From positions 310,001 through 374,000 of the forward strand of contig CAVSZD010000006.1 of NCBI GenBank assembly GCA_963732355.1: 64,000 nucleotides of DNA, given 5' to 3'. The position numbers and the translations under genes are program-made. Positions within the stretch are counted from its first letter, which is position 1, and the number at the start of each line of letters is the position of its first letter. Below are positions 51,501 to 58,830 of this stretch, piece after piece. The notes under the pieces were generated by a model. That model saw only the letters and a list, made by a program, of their open reading frames with translations, searched no databases and was not told the origin of the DNA. This DNA is from JADKAV01 sp963732355. Its GTDB lineage: Bacteria; Actinomycetota; Actinomycetes; S36-B12; UBA10799.

Positions 51501-52058
51501 ATGGCCAAATTGATCTACTCGATGACAATGTCGCTGGACGGCTACATCGAGGACGCCGACGGCAACTTCGACTGGGCCGCACCCGATGAGCAGGTGCATG
51601 CCTTCGTCAACGACACCGTCCGCTCAGTGGGCACCTTCCTGTTCGGCCGGCGAATGTACGAGGTCATGCAGGTGTGGGATAGGCCCGAGGAGTTCGCCAC
51701 CGACTCCGCGGCCATGATGGACTTCGCGCAGGTGTGGAGCGCCGCCGACAAGATCGTCTACTCGAGCACACTGGCCGCGCCGATCACCGCGCGGACCACT
51801 GTTCAGCAGGTGTTCGACCCCGAACAAGTGCGCCAGCTCAAAGTGACCTCGCAACGCGACCTGGGAATCGGCGGACCCGAGTTGGCTGCTCACGCCATCG
51901 GGGCCGGACTGGTCGACGAGTGCCACCTGTTCGTGGTGCCTGTGGTCGTCGGGGGCGGTCAAGCCGCCCTGCCCGAAATGCGGCTCGACCTGCTTGAAGA
52001 GCGCGGGTTCGACAACGGCACGGTGTTCCTGCGATACCGGCCGGTCGTCGCGCAATAG
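51501..52058 (+). CDS. Dihydrofolate reductase-fold (RibD C-terminal-like) protein
   Basis: A 185-aa protein of the YyaP/RibD_C group. MSLDGYIEDADGNFDW near residue 10 matches the substrate loop, FLFGRRMYEVM near 46 the second conserved block, and LGIGGPELAAHAIGAGLVDECHLFVVPVVVGGG the NADPH-binding end. These are NAD(P)H-dependent reductases of uncertain substrate. The start is 3 bases after the thiolase stop, so the two form an operon ended by a hairpin. Confidence 0.9.
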   Translation: MAKLIYSMTMSLDGYIEDADGNFDWAAPDEQVHAFVNDTVRSVGTFLFGRRMYEVMQVWDRPEEFATDSAAMMDFAQVWSAADKIVYSSTLAAPITARTTVQQVFDPEQVRQLKVTSQRDLGIGGPELAAHAIGAGLVDECHLFVVPVVVGGGQAALPEMRLDLLEERGFDNGTVFLRYRPVVAQ

Positions 52059-52061
52059 CGA

Positions 52062-52094
52062 ACGCCCGCCCCCCGGTATTCGGGAGGCGGGCGT
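52062..52094. terminator. Bidirectional hairpin between convergent genes
   Basis: ACGCCCGCC-CCCCG at 52062-52075 pairs with CGGGAGGCGGGCGT at 52081-52094, 14 bp with one mismatch and a 5-base loop. It sits between the convergent DHFR-like and secreted-protein genes and can serve both. Confidence 0.8.
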
Positions 52095-52103
52095 CGCAAA
52101 GAG

Positions 52104-52535
52104 TTAGAGCGAGGACTGCTTGTAGGTCAGGGTGATCTGGGTGGGGGTGTCGGCAGCCTGGAACGTGCACTTCCAGCCGACCTTCGAGTACTCCCCAGCG
52201 GTGCCCGGGTTGACCAACTTGTAGGAGGTCGCCTTGCAGCGGTAGCCCTCGGCCTTGACGATCGTGCCCTTCTTCGAGGCCTCGCCGTCGGTGGCCTTGA
52301 CGACCTTCGCGACCGACTTGTAGTTGACCATCTTGGTGAAGGCGCGCGAGACCTCTTCAGCCTCGACCTCGACCTTGGGCATCTTTCCAGCAGAGCTCAG
52401 CGGGCCGATGTACTCAGCGTCCAGCGCCGGGATGACAACCTCGGAGGGGTCCTGAGCCGCGTTGGCGACACCCATGCCGGATGCGAGCAGCAGCGGGCTG
52501 ACCGCCGCGATGGTGAGCGTTTGGATCTTCTTCAT
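52104..52535 (-). CDS. Small secreted protein of unknown function
   Basis: A 143-aa protein with a classical signal peptide (MKKIQTLTIAAVSPLLLASG, cleavage after GVANA near residue 26). The mature part has two cysteines (YRCKATSY and WKCTFQA), probably a disulfide, and a central lysine-rich region. No family recognised. AAGGGAG lies 8 bases before the ATG. It faces the DHFR-like gene and has its own promoter region shared divergently with the hemolysin III gene. Confidence 0.8.
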   Translation of the reverse strand: MKKIQTLTIAAVSPLLLASGMGVANAAQDPSEVVIPALDAEYIGPLSSAGKMPKVEVEAEEVSRAFTKMVNYKSVAKVVKATDGEASKKGTIVKAEGYRCKATSYKLVNPGTAGEYSKVGWKCTFQAADTPTQITLTYKQSSL

Positions 52536-52643
52536 ATGCAACTCCCTTGATTGGTCGACAGGCAATGGTGCAGGCCCTGCGAACACTATGACGGCTTGCG
52601 GCGCCTGGAAGTTCCCGCCACGCCCGGCCTGGCCTGGCGTAAA

Positions 52644-52663
52644 AACCTACGGTACCGTAGGTT
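52644..52663. promoter_or_regulatory. Perfect 20-bp palindromic operator over the hemolysin III promoter
   Basis: AACCTACGGTACCGTAGGTT is a perfect palindrome. It contains the presumed -10 TACCGT at 52653-52658, 7 bases before the GTG start. Symmetry and length suit a TetR-type repressor dimer pair. No regulator gene lies nearby, so control would come from elsewhere. Confidence 0.75.
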
Positions 52664-52665
52664 GT

Positions 52666-53316
52666 GTGACTACCACTGTTCAGCGCCCCGTGGACGCGCC
52701 CCCCAAGCTGCGGGGGTGGCTGCACTTCGGCGCGGGGCCCCTTTCCTTCATCCTCGGGCTGGGGCTCGTCGCGGTCACCCCGGACCAGGCCGAGCGGATC
52801 GCCGTCGCGATCTACGTGGCCACGACCGTCCTGCTCTTCTCGGTTAGCGCCTCCTACCACCTAGGGGCGGGCGGTCCGCGGACCAACGCTTTCCTCAACC
52901 GCCTTGACCACGCCAACATCTACCTGTTCATCGCCGGAAGCTACACGCCCTTCGCGGTGGCATTGGGCGGCACTCAGGGGTGGGTGATCCTTGGGCTGGT
53001 CTGGGGCATCGCAGCGGTGGGCCTCATCGCACGGGTCACTTGGCGATCCGCGCCTCGCTGGCTGGCGGTCGGTTCCTACATCGGCTTGGGCTGGGTGGCG
53101 ATCTTCTTCCTGCCGGCGATCTGGTCAGCGTTCGGCGCCGTGGTGGTCTTCCTCATGGCATTGGGCGGGCTGCTGTACACCGCCGGCGGCGTCATTTACG
53201 CCCGCAAGGCACCGAATTTCCACCGTGGCTGGTTCGGGTTCCATGAGTTGTTCCACGCCTTGACGATCGCCGCGTTCCTGGCCCAGTTCGCCGCTATTGC
53301 GCTGGCTGTGACCTGA
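52666..53316 (+). CDS. Hemolysin III / YqfA-family membrane protein
   Basis: A 216-aa seven-helix protein of the Hly-III/PAQR-like family. SASYHLGAGGPRTNAFLNRLDHANIYLFIAGSYTPF near residue 60 carries the conserved His and Asp, and HRGWFGFHELFHALTI near the C-terminus carries the later histidines of the presumed metal site. Such proteins may be metal-dependent membrane hydrolases. GTG 52666 is chosen over upstream frames because the operator and -10 element end just before it. It is divergent from the small secreted protein. Confidence 0.9.
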   Translation: MTTTVQRPVDAPPKLRGWLHFGAGPLSFILGLGLVAVTPDQAERIAVAIYVATTVLLFSVSASYHLGAGGPRTNAFLNRLDHANIYLFIAGSYTPFAVALGGTQGWVILGLVWGIAAVGLIARVTWRSAPRWLAVGSYIGLGWVAIFFLPAIWSAFGAVVVFLMALGGLLYTAGGVIYARKAPNFHRGWFGFHELFHALTIAAFLAQFAAIALAVT

Positions 53317-53348
53317 GGCGCCGTCCGACCTCGGCTGTTCTGTGGGCT

Positions 53349-53819
53349 CTAGTCCAATCGCAGGAAGGTCTCCTCGATGTCCACCCCGCGGGAATTCGCG
53401 AATGACACCTCGGTGCCGGTGACTGCGAAACCGACTTTGGTGAGCACTCGTAGAGAGCCCCGGTTGTCGCTGGCGGCACTGGCGTGCAGCGGTCTGGTCT
53501 CGATGTCCTTGACGAATAACTCCAGCGCTCGACTGGCAACGCCCTGTCCCCACGCGCTCCGGTCGATCCAGAAGGCCACCTCAGTGCGACCTTCGATGAC
53601 GAATGAGGCGATACTCCCGACCAGGTCGCCGTCGCGCGTGATGGCCCGCAACACGATGTCCGGCGACGTACGCAGCCTGGCAATCCGTGCATCGAATTCT
53701 GGTCCGTCGTATTCGTCGGCGAACGCGGCCATGCGACGCGACGCAGAGTCGTTGGACCACTGCAAGAGTGCGCCCACGTCCGAATCCTCAACGGGCCGCA
53801 AAGCGATCTGAGGTGCCAC
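53349..53819 (-). CDS. GNAT-family N-acetyltransferase (RimJ/RimL-like)
   Basis: A 156-aa acetyltransferase. VAFWIDRSAWGQGVASRALELFV near residues 80-102 contains the acetyl-CoA loop in the RimJ-type form WGQGVASRAL, and SDNRGSLRVLTKVGFAVTGTE near 117 is the following helix. It acts on protein N-termini or small amines. GTG 53819 is preceded by TATTGT 7 bases upstream. It is convergent with hemolysin III and unrelated to katG downstream. Confidence 0.9.
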   Translation of the reverse strand: MAPQIALRPVEDSDVGALLQWSNDSASRRMAAFADEYDGPEFDARIARLRTSPDIVLRAITRDGDLVGSIASFVIEGRTEVAFWIDRSAWGQGVASRALELFVKDIETRPLHASAASDNRGSLRVLTKVGFAVTGTEVSFANSRGVDIEETFLRLD

Positions 53820-53911
53820 GGCTTGGACAATAGCGAAACCCGGCTCTGCGCACGGCGGCCACGTCGGGCCGCGTACGCTGCGACCACAACACCATGGTTG
53901 TCAAGAACAGG

Positions 53912-53954
53912 TGGGCCGGGCCGCCGCCAGTCGCCTGACGTGCGGCCCGGCCCA
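53912..53954 (-). terminator. Hairpin after katG
   Basis: TGGGCCGGGCCGC at 53912-53924 pairs perfectly with GCGGCCCGGCCCA at 53942-53954 around a 17-base loop, 12 bases beyond the katG stop. Confidence 0.75.
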
Positions 53955-53965
53955 TAAGCCGTTGC

Positions 53966-56110
53966 CTACGCCAGTTCGAACCGGTCCAGCATCATGACCT
54001 TGTCCCACGCGGCCACGAAGTCGTGAACGAACTTCTCCTTGGCGTCGTCGGTCGCGTAGACCTCGGCAAGCGCACGCAGCTCGGAGTTGGATCCGAACAC
54101 GAGATCCACGCGGCTTCCGGTCCACTTGACCTCACCAGTCACGCGGTCGCGGCCCTCGAACAGTGCTTCCTCGTCGTTGACCGGGGTCCACGTTGTGCCC
54201 ATATCGAGCACGTTGAGGAAGAAGTCGTTGGTCAACGTCCCCGGCGTCGCGGTGAGAGCTCCCACGTCGGACACACCGAGCGCCCGCAGGCCGGCAACGA
54301 GCACGCTCATCTCCGGGGCGGTCAGCGTCAGCAGACTCGCCTTCTCGACCAGCAGGTCCTCCGCAGAACGCTGCTGCCCCTTGGCCAGGTAGTTGCGGAA
54401 GCCATCGAATAGCGGCTCCAGCACGACGAACGCCTCGACGTCGGTCTGCTCCTGCGAGGCGTCGGTACGCCCGGGAGTGAACGGGACCTGCACGTCGAAG
54501 CCCGCACTCTTCGCGGCCTGCTCCACGGCGGCAACCCCACCGAGAACGATCAGGTCAGCCAGCGACACGGGCTTGCCGAAGCCCTGCTGGATGCCCTCGA
54601 GGACCGACAGCACCTGCGCGAGCTGCGCCGGGTTGTTGACCTCCCAGTCCTTCTGCGGCTCCAGTCGGATGCGCGCGCCATTGGCGCCGCCGCGCTTGTC
54701 CGTACCGCGGAAGGTCGAGGCCGAGGCCCAAGCAGTGGTCACCAACTGCGAGACAGTCAAGCCCGAGGCCAAGATCTGCGCCTTGAGCGCCGCGACGTCC
54801 GCGTCATCGATCAAGTCACCGCTGACCGCGGGAACCGGGTCCTGCCAGATCAGCTCTTCGGTGGGAACCTCCGGGCCGAGGTAGCGGGCGACCGGGCCCA
54901 TGTCGCGGTGGGTCAGCTTGAACCAAGCGCGTGCGTAGGCGTCGGCGAACTCCTGCGGGTTCTCCAGGAAGCGTCGCGAGATGGGCTCGTAGATCGGGTC
55001 CATGCGCAGGGCAAGGTCCGTGGTGAGCATGATCGGCGCGTGCTTCTTGGTGTCGTCGTGTGCGTCGGGAACCGTCGTCGATGCCGCCGGGTCAGTCGGC
55101 ACCCACTGCCAAGCCCCCGCGGGGCTCTTGGTCAGGTCCCAGTCGTAGCCGAACAGGGTCTCGAAGTAACTGTTGTCCCAAGCGATCGGGGTGGGCGTCC
55201 AGGCTCCCTCGAGCCCACTGGTGATGGTGTCATCGCCACTGCCGGTGCCGAAGTCGTTCTTCCAGCCCAGGCCCATCTGCTCGATCGGGGCGGCCTCCGG
55301 CTCGCGACCCACGTGGTCGGCGTTTGCCGCACCGTGGGTCTTGCCGAAGGTGTGACCGCCGGCGATCAGCGCCACGGTCTCCTCGTCGTTCATCGCCATC
55401 CGCCGGAACGTCTCGCGGATGTCGCGGGCGGCCGCCAGCGCACTCGGCTCACCGTTGGGGCCCTCGGGGTTGACGTAGATCAAACCCATCTGGACGGCGC
55501 CGAGGGGGTTCTCCAGCTCACGGTCACCGCTATAGCGCGCGTCACCGAGCCACTCGGCCTCGGCCCCCCAGTTGATCTGCGTGGGCTCCCACACGTCCAC
55601 CCGGCCCCCGCCAAAACCGAAGGTCTCGAAGCCCATGGTCTCCATGGCCACGTTGCCGGCCAGGACTAGCAGGTCGGCCCAGGAGATCTTGCGCCCGTAC
55701 TTCTGCTTGATCGGCCACAGCAGACGGCGGGCCTTGTCGAGGTTAGCGTTGTCGGGCCAGCTGTTCAGCGGGGCGAACCGCTGCTCGCCGGTTCCCGCTC
55801 CCCCGCGGCCGTCGCTGATGCGGTAGGTGCCGGCCGCGTGCCAGGTCATGCGCACGAACAGCGGGCCGTAGTGCCCGTAGTCCGCGGGCCACCAGTCCTG
55901 CGAGTCGGTCATCAGGGCGGCGAGGTCCTGCTTGAGCGCTGCGAAGTCGAGGCTGTTGAACTCGGCCGCGTAGTCGAAGTCCTCACCCATCGGGTCGACC
56001 GCTGCCGAGTTGCGGCGCAGTAGGCCGAGATCCAGCGACTCAGGCCACCAGTCGCGGTTGCTGGTTCCTCCACCGTGACCGGTCACAGGACACTTCGCTT
56101 CGTTCTCCAT
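53966..56110 (-). CDS. katG: Catalase-peroxidase
   Basis: A 714-aa heme enzyme that breaks down H2O2 and organic peroxides. The distal site VRMTWHAAGTYR holds R87, W90 and H91. LIYVNPEGPNG and the following methionine-bearing region complete the Met-Tyr-Trp adduct, and GGHTFGKTHG contains the proximal histidine. The N- and C-terminal domains are both present. ATG 56110 has AAGG 5 bases upstream. It is 32 bases downstream of furA, the usual actinobacterial operon in which FurA controls katG. Confidence 0.97.
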   Translation of the reverse strand: MENEAKCPVTGHGGGTSNRDWWPESLDLGLLRRNSAAVDPMGEDFDYAAEFNSLDFAALKQDLAALMTDSQDWWPADYGHYGPLFVRMTWHAAGTYRISDGRGGAGTGEQRFAPLNSWPDNANLDKARRLLWPIKQKYGRKISWADLLVLAGNVAMETMGFETFGFGGGRVDVWEPTQINWGAEAEWLGDARYSGDRELENPLGAVQMGLIYVNPEGPNGEPSALAAARDIRETFRRMAMNDEETVALIAGGHTFGKTHGAANADHVGREPEAAPIEQMGLGWKNDFGTGSGDDTITSGLEGAWTPTPIAWDNSYFETLFGYDWDLTKSPAGAWQWVPTDPAASTTVPDAHDDTKKHAPIMLTTDLALRMDPIYEPISRRFLENPQEFADAYARAWFKLTHRDMGPVARYLGPEVPTEELIWQDPVPAVSGDLIDDADVAALKAQILASGLTVSQLVTTAWASASTFRGTDKRGGANGARIRLEPQKDWEVNNPAQLAQVLSVLEGIQQGFGKPVSLADLIVLGGVAAVEQAAKSAGFDVQVPFTPGRTDASQEQTDVEAFVVLEPLFDGFRNYLAKGQQRSAEDLLVEKASLLTLTAPEMSVLVAGLRALGVSDVGALTATPGTLTNDFFLNVLDMGTTWTPVNDEEALFEGRDRVTGEVKWTGSRVDLVFGSNSELRALAEVYATDDAKEKFVHDFVAAWDKVMMLDRFELA

Positions 56111-56142
56111 GTATTCCTTCTCCCTTTGGTTGTGGCGGTTTG

Positions 56143-56547
56143 TCAGGTCTTGCAGTCGGGACATAGGCCCCAGTACGTAACGTCGGCCTCATCGACGGCG
56201 AACCCTTGGTCGTCGCTCGGCGTCAGGCATGGCGTGTAACCCACCGCGCAGTCGACGTCGACGAGCCGGGCGCACCCACGGCAGATGAGGTGGTGATGGT
56301 TGTCGCCGACCCGGGTCTCGAAGAGCGCCGGCGATCCGATCGGCTGGATGCGCCGGACCAGTCCGGCCTCGTCAAGGGCGTTGAGTGCGTTGTAGACCGA
56401 CTGCACCGAGATGGCGCCGATCTCCGCCCGCGCCAATTCGGCAACACCTTCGGCCGTGACGTGTGGGTGACCGGCGACGGCCCGCAGGACTGCCAAGCGC
56501 TGGGCCGTTACCTGTACGCCCTTTTCGCGCAACAGGTCAGCCGACAT
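56143..56547 (-). CDS. furA: FurA-type Fur-family repressor
   Basis: A 134-aa Fur homologue. The HTH is in residues about 13-65 (KGVQVTAQRLAVLRAV), the metal-site HHHLICRGC near 84 gives a CxxC, and CPDC at the C-terminus the second structural zinc pair. FurA in actinobacteria represses furA-katG and responds to iron and peroxide. ATG 56547 has TAGTCT 6 bases upstream, so the message is probably leaderless, and a palindrome between -35 and -10 is the likely autoregulatory site. Confidence 0.94.
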   Translation of the reverse strand: MSADLLREKGVQVTAQRLAVLRAVAGHPHVTAEGVAELARAEIGAISVQSVYNALNALDEAGLVRRIQPIGSPALFETRVGDNHHHLICRGCARLVDVDCAVGYTPCLTPSDDQGFAVDEADVTYWGLCPDCKT

Positions 56548-56553
56548 AGGCCG

Positions 56554-56574
56554 AGACTAGTTCCAAAATTGGAA
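56554..56574 (-). promoter_or_regulatory. furA promoter with embedded FurA-box-like palindrome
   Basis: TAGTCT (-10, complement of 56554-56559) ends 6 bases before the furA ATG. TTCCAAAATTGGAA at 56561-56574 is an inverted repeat TTCCAA/TTGGAA around AA. It is adjacent to the -10, suited to autorepression by FurA. Confidence 0.65.
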
Positions 56575-56606
56575 TTATGCAAAGGGTTTCGGCAAACTTT
56601 CGGCCG

Positions 56607-56692
56607 CGTCGCCCTCCGGCCCGCGTCGCCCTCCGGCCCGCGTCGCCCTCCGGCCCGCGTCGCCCTCCGGCCCAGCGTCGCCCTCCGGCCCG
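56607..56692. repeat. Five-copy 17-bp tandem repeat
   Basis: CGTCGCCCTCCGGCCCG repeats five times at 56607, 56624, 56641, 56658 and 56676. The fourth unit has one extra A. The array ends directly against palindrome copy 7, in the gap between divergent furA and cupin genes. Confidence 0.88.
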
Positions 56693-56693
56693 C

Positions 56694-56761
56694 GTTAGAG
56701 GTTGTGCTGTTGGTTAGCGTTTACACGCGTGGATTCGCTAACCAACAGCACAACCTCTAAC
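56694..56761 (+). repeat. 68-bp palindromic element, copy 7
   Basis: The best-paired copy: the outer 26 bases of each arm match perfectly. Its centre differs on the left (GCGTTTACACGCGTGG). The left flank CCCGC is supplied by the last unit of the 17-bp tandem array. Confidence 0.93.
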
Positions 56762-56804
56762 CAACTCGCCCCGGTCGGGATTAGCGTTGGGACAGGAGGT
56801 CCTA

Positions 56805-57137
56805 ATGAATGACCAACAGATGACCCACCTTGACGATGTGGCCGCGATGATCGAGGTCAATGAGGCCGCCACAGTGTCGCGGACGGTTCTCAAGGCCGAA
56901 GGCGCGCGGCTCGTACTCTTCTCGTTCGACACCGACGAGGAACTCAGCGAACACACCGCGGCCATGCCGGTGCTGCTGCAGGTCCTCGACGGCCGACTCT
57001 CCATCACAGCCGGCGGGCAGACCGTGGAACTGGCGCCCAACGGGGTCATCCACCTGCCCACGCGGATGCCACACTCGGTCCTGGCCCTCGAACCGAGCCG
57101 CATGCTGCTGACGATGCTCGACCCGCGCGCGCAGTGA
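56805..57137 (+). CDS. Small cupin-fold protein
   Basis: A 110-aa single-domain cupin. Two beta-barrel motifs are seen: EHTAAMPVLLQVLDGRLSITAGG near residues 48-70 and LPTRMPHSVLALEPSRML near 84-101. The usual HxH and E of motif 1 are reduced to one E-H pair, so metal binding is uncertain. ATG 56805 is favoured by GGAGGT 4-5 bases upstream. It overlaps the YbaK gene by GTGA. Role unknown; a small-molecule binding or isomerase function is possible. Confidence 0.87.
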   Translation: MNDQQMTHLDDVAAMIEVNEAATVSRTVLKAEGARLVLFSFDTDEELSEHTAAMPVLLQVLDGRLSITAGGQTVELAPNGVIHLPTRMPHSVLALEPSRMLLTMLDPRAQ

Positions 57138-57604
57138 GCCGATCACGGGCGACCGACGCGATCACCGCCAGCGGTCTTGAGTTCGAAGTGACCGAGCACG
57201 GGCCGGTCTCGAGCCTGCAAGAGGCAGCCGCCGCCCGCGGGATGGACCCCGAACAGATCCTCAAGTCCATCGTCGTGCGCCGCGGTGAGGGCGACTTCCT
57301 GTTCGTGCTCGTGCCCGGCGGGCGCACCATCAGCTGGCCCAAGTTGCGCGCGCTGCTCGGGGTCAAACGGTTGTCCATGCCGAGCGCCGACGAAGCCCTG
57401 TCCGTCACCGGCTACGCCCGCGGGACGATCACGCCGTTCGGGTCCTTAGCGCCGCTGCCAGTCATCGCCGACGCCGCGATCGCGCAAGGTCCCGTCTCCA
57501 TCGGTGGCGGCGCACATGGGGTCGCTTTCACGGTCGACTCAAGTGAGCTCGTGCGAACTCTGGGCGCCCAGGTCGCGGACGTGACCGAAGCCGAGCCTGC
57601 CTGA
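57134..57604 (+). CDS. YbaK/EbsC-family aminoacyl-tRNA deacylase
   Basis: A 156-aa member of the YbaK/ProX editing family, which hydrolyses mischarged tRNAs such as Cys-tRNAPro or Ala-tRNAPro. ILKSIVVRRGEGDFLFVLVPGGRTI near residue 36 contains the catalytic lysine region, and GYARGTITPFG near 96 and the later SIGGGAHGVAFTV are conserved blocks. It overlaps the cupin gene by 4 bases. The 33-base gap to the radical SAM gene contains CACAAT 6 bases before that gene's ATG, so the latter may start its own transcript. Confidence 0.9.
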   Translation: MSRSRATDAITASGLEFEVTEHGPVSSLQEAAAARGMDPEQILKSIVVRRGEGDFLFVLVPGGRTISWPKLRALLGVKRLSMPSADEALSVTGYARGTITPFGSLAPLPVIADAAIAQGPVSIGGGAHGVAFTVDSSELVRTLGAQVADVTEAEPA

Positions 57605-57637
57605 TTCGCTGCGGCACTGCGGGAGCACAATCGAAAT

Positions 57638-58828
57638 ATGAAGACCCGGGCCATGCGGCGCAGCCGGATCGATCTGGACAACCGGCCGTTCATCGTCATC
57701 TGGGAAGCCACGCGGGCGTGCGCCTTGGCGTGCAAACACTGCCGGGCAACCGCAGTCCCACAGCGCGATCCCCTCGAGCTGGACTCCGAACGCGCCCGCG
57801 GCCTTATGGACCAGATCAAGGCCTTCGGCTCTCCGCCGCCCTTCTTCGTGATCACTGGCGGCGACCCGTTCGAGCGACCCGATCTGTTCGAACTTGTCGA
57901 ATACGGCGCTTCGATCGGCCTGCCCGTCGCGGTCTCCCCGTCGGGGACCGAGGCGCTCAACCGGAAGAACCTGACGCGCCTCTACGATGCGGGCGCCCAC
58001 GCAATCTCGCTGAGCATCGACGGAGCGACTGCCGCCACGCACGATGCTTTCCGAGGAGTCGCGGGAAGCTTCGACCTCACGCTGCGCGGATGGCAAGAGG
58101 CTCGCGAAGTGGGTCTGCGGGTCCAGGTCAACACCACGGTCACCCCAGGGAACCTGCACGAATTGCCCGACATCCTGGCGATGATCCACCGGATGGGTGT
58201 GATGACCTGGTCGGTGTTCTTCCTGGTTCCGACTGGCCGCGGTCAGCACCTGCAGCAACTCAGCGCACCGCAGGCCGAGGACGTGCTCAACTTCTGTTAC
58301 GACGCCGACAAGATCGTCTCTCTCAAGACGACCGAAGCGCCGGCCTTCCGGCGGGTTTGCGTGCAGCGACTGGTGTGCGAGCGTCTGGGCTTAGACCCGG
58401 TCGAGGAACTTGGGTTGGGCTCGGACTACAACAGCCTGCACAACCGCCTGAAAGAACTGGCCCTGTCGGGTACCCACACGTTGCGGCGGCCTCCTCTGAA
58501 GGTCAGCGCCGCGCGGGGGTTTGTGTTCATCTCGCACACAGGCGACGTGTACCCGAGCGGATTCCTACCCAGCCCGGCCGGCAATGTGGGCGCCGAGTCC
58601 TTGGGCGACATCTACCGGGGCTCGGACCTCTTCCGAACCCTGCGAGACCCCGACGCCCCCCCGGGTCGCTGCGGGCGCTGCGAGTTCAGGGCAGTCTGCG
58701 GCGGGTCCCGTCCGCGTGCCTATGGTGCCACGCACGACCTGCTCGCCGACGACCCGTTGTGCGCTTACGAACCCGGCTCCTTCGGCTACGCTGCCGAGGT
58801 GCAGGAACTGCTCACCGCCGGCATCTGA
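57638..58828 (+). CDS. Radical SAM/SPASM-type protein (TIGR04053-like)
   Basis: A 396-aa radical SAM enzyme. The Fe-S cluster motif CALACKHC (CX3CX2C, residues 28-35) is followed by the GGDP motif near 76. A C-terminal cysteine-rich region (CGRCEFRAVCGG, later DPLCAYEP) would hold an auxiliary cluster as in SPASM or twitch domains. Layout fits TIGR04053, related to heme d1/AhbD-type enzymes. No peptide-precursor or heme gene is adjacent, so the substrate is open. It converges on the large secreted-protein gene with 2 bases between stops. Confidence 0.9.
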   Translation: MKTRAMRRSRIDLDNRPFIVIWEATRACALACKHCRATAVPQRDPLELDSERARGLMDQIKAFGSPPPFFVITGGDPFERPDLFELVEYGASIGLPVAVSPSGTEALNRKNLTRLYDAGAHAISLSIDGATAATHDAFRGVAGSFDLTLRGWQEAREVGLRVQVNTTVTPGNLHELPDILAMIHRMGVMTWSVFFLVPTGRGQHLQQLSAPQAEDVLNFCYDADKIVSLKTTEAPAFRRVCVQRLVCERLGLDPVEELGLGSDYNSLHNRLKELALSGTHTLRRPPLKVSAARGFVFISHTGDVYPSGFLPSPAGNVGAESLGDIYRGSDLFRTLRDPDAPPGRCGRCEFRAVCGGSRPRAYGATHDLLADDPLCAYEPGSFGYAAEVQELLTAGI

Positions 58829-58830
58829 AG

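Noticed and set aside
1463..56761. The 68-bp elements as a CRISPR array or attC sites
   Set aside because: Copies are thousands of bases apart with no spacers between them, and no cas or integrase gene is present.
1463..56761. The 68-bp elements as ordinary transcription terminators
   Set aside because: Only some lie at convergent gene ends. Copy 7 is between divergent genes, there is no T-tract, and one arm is invariant as a sequence.
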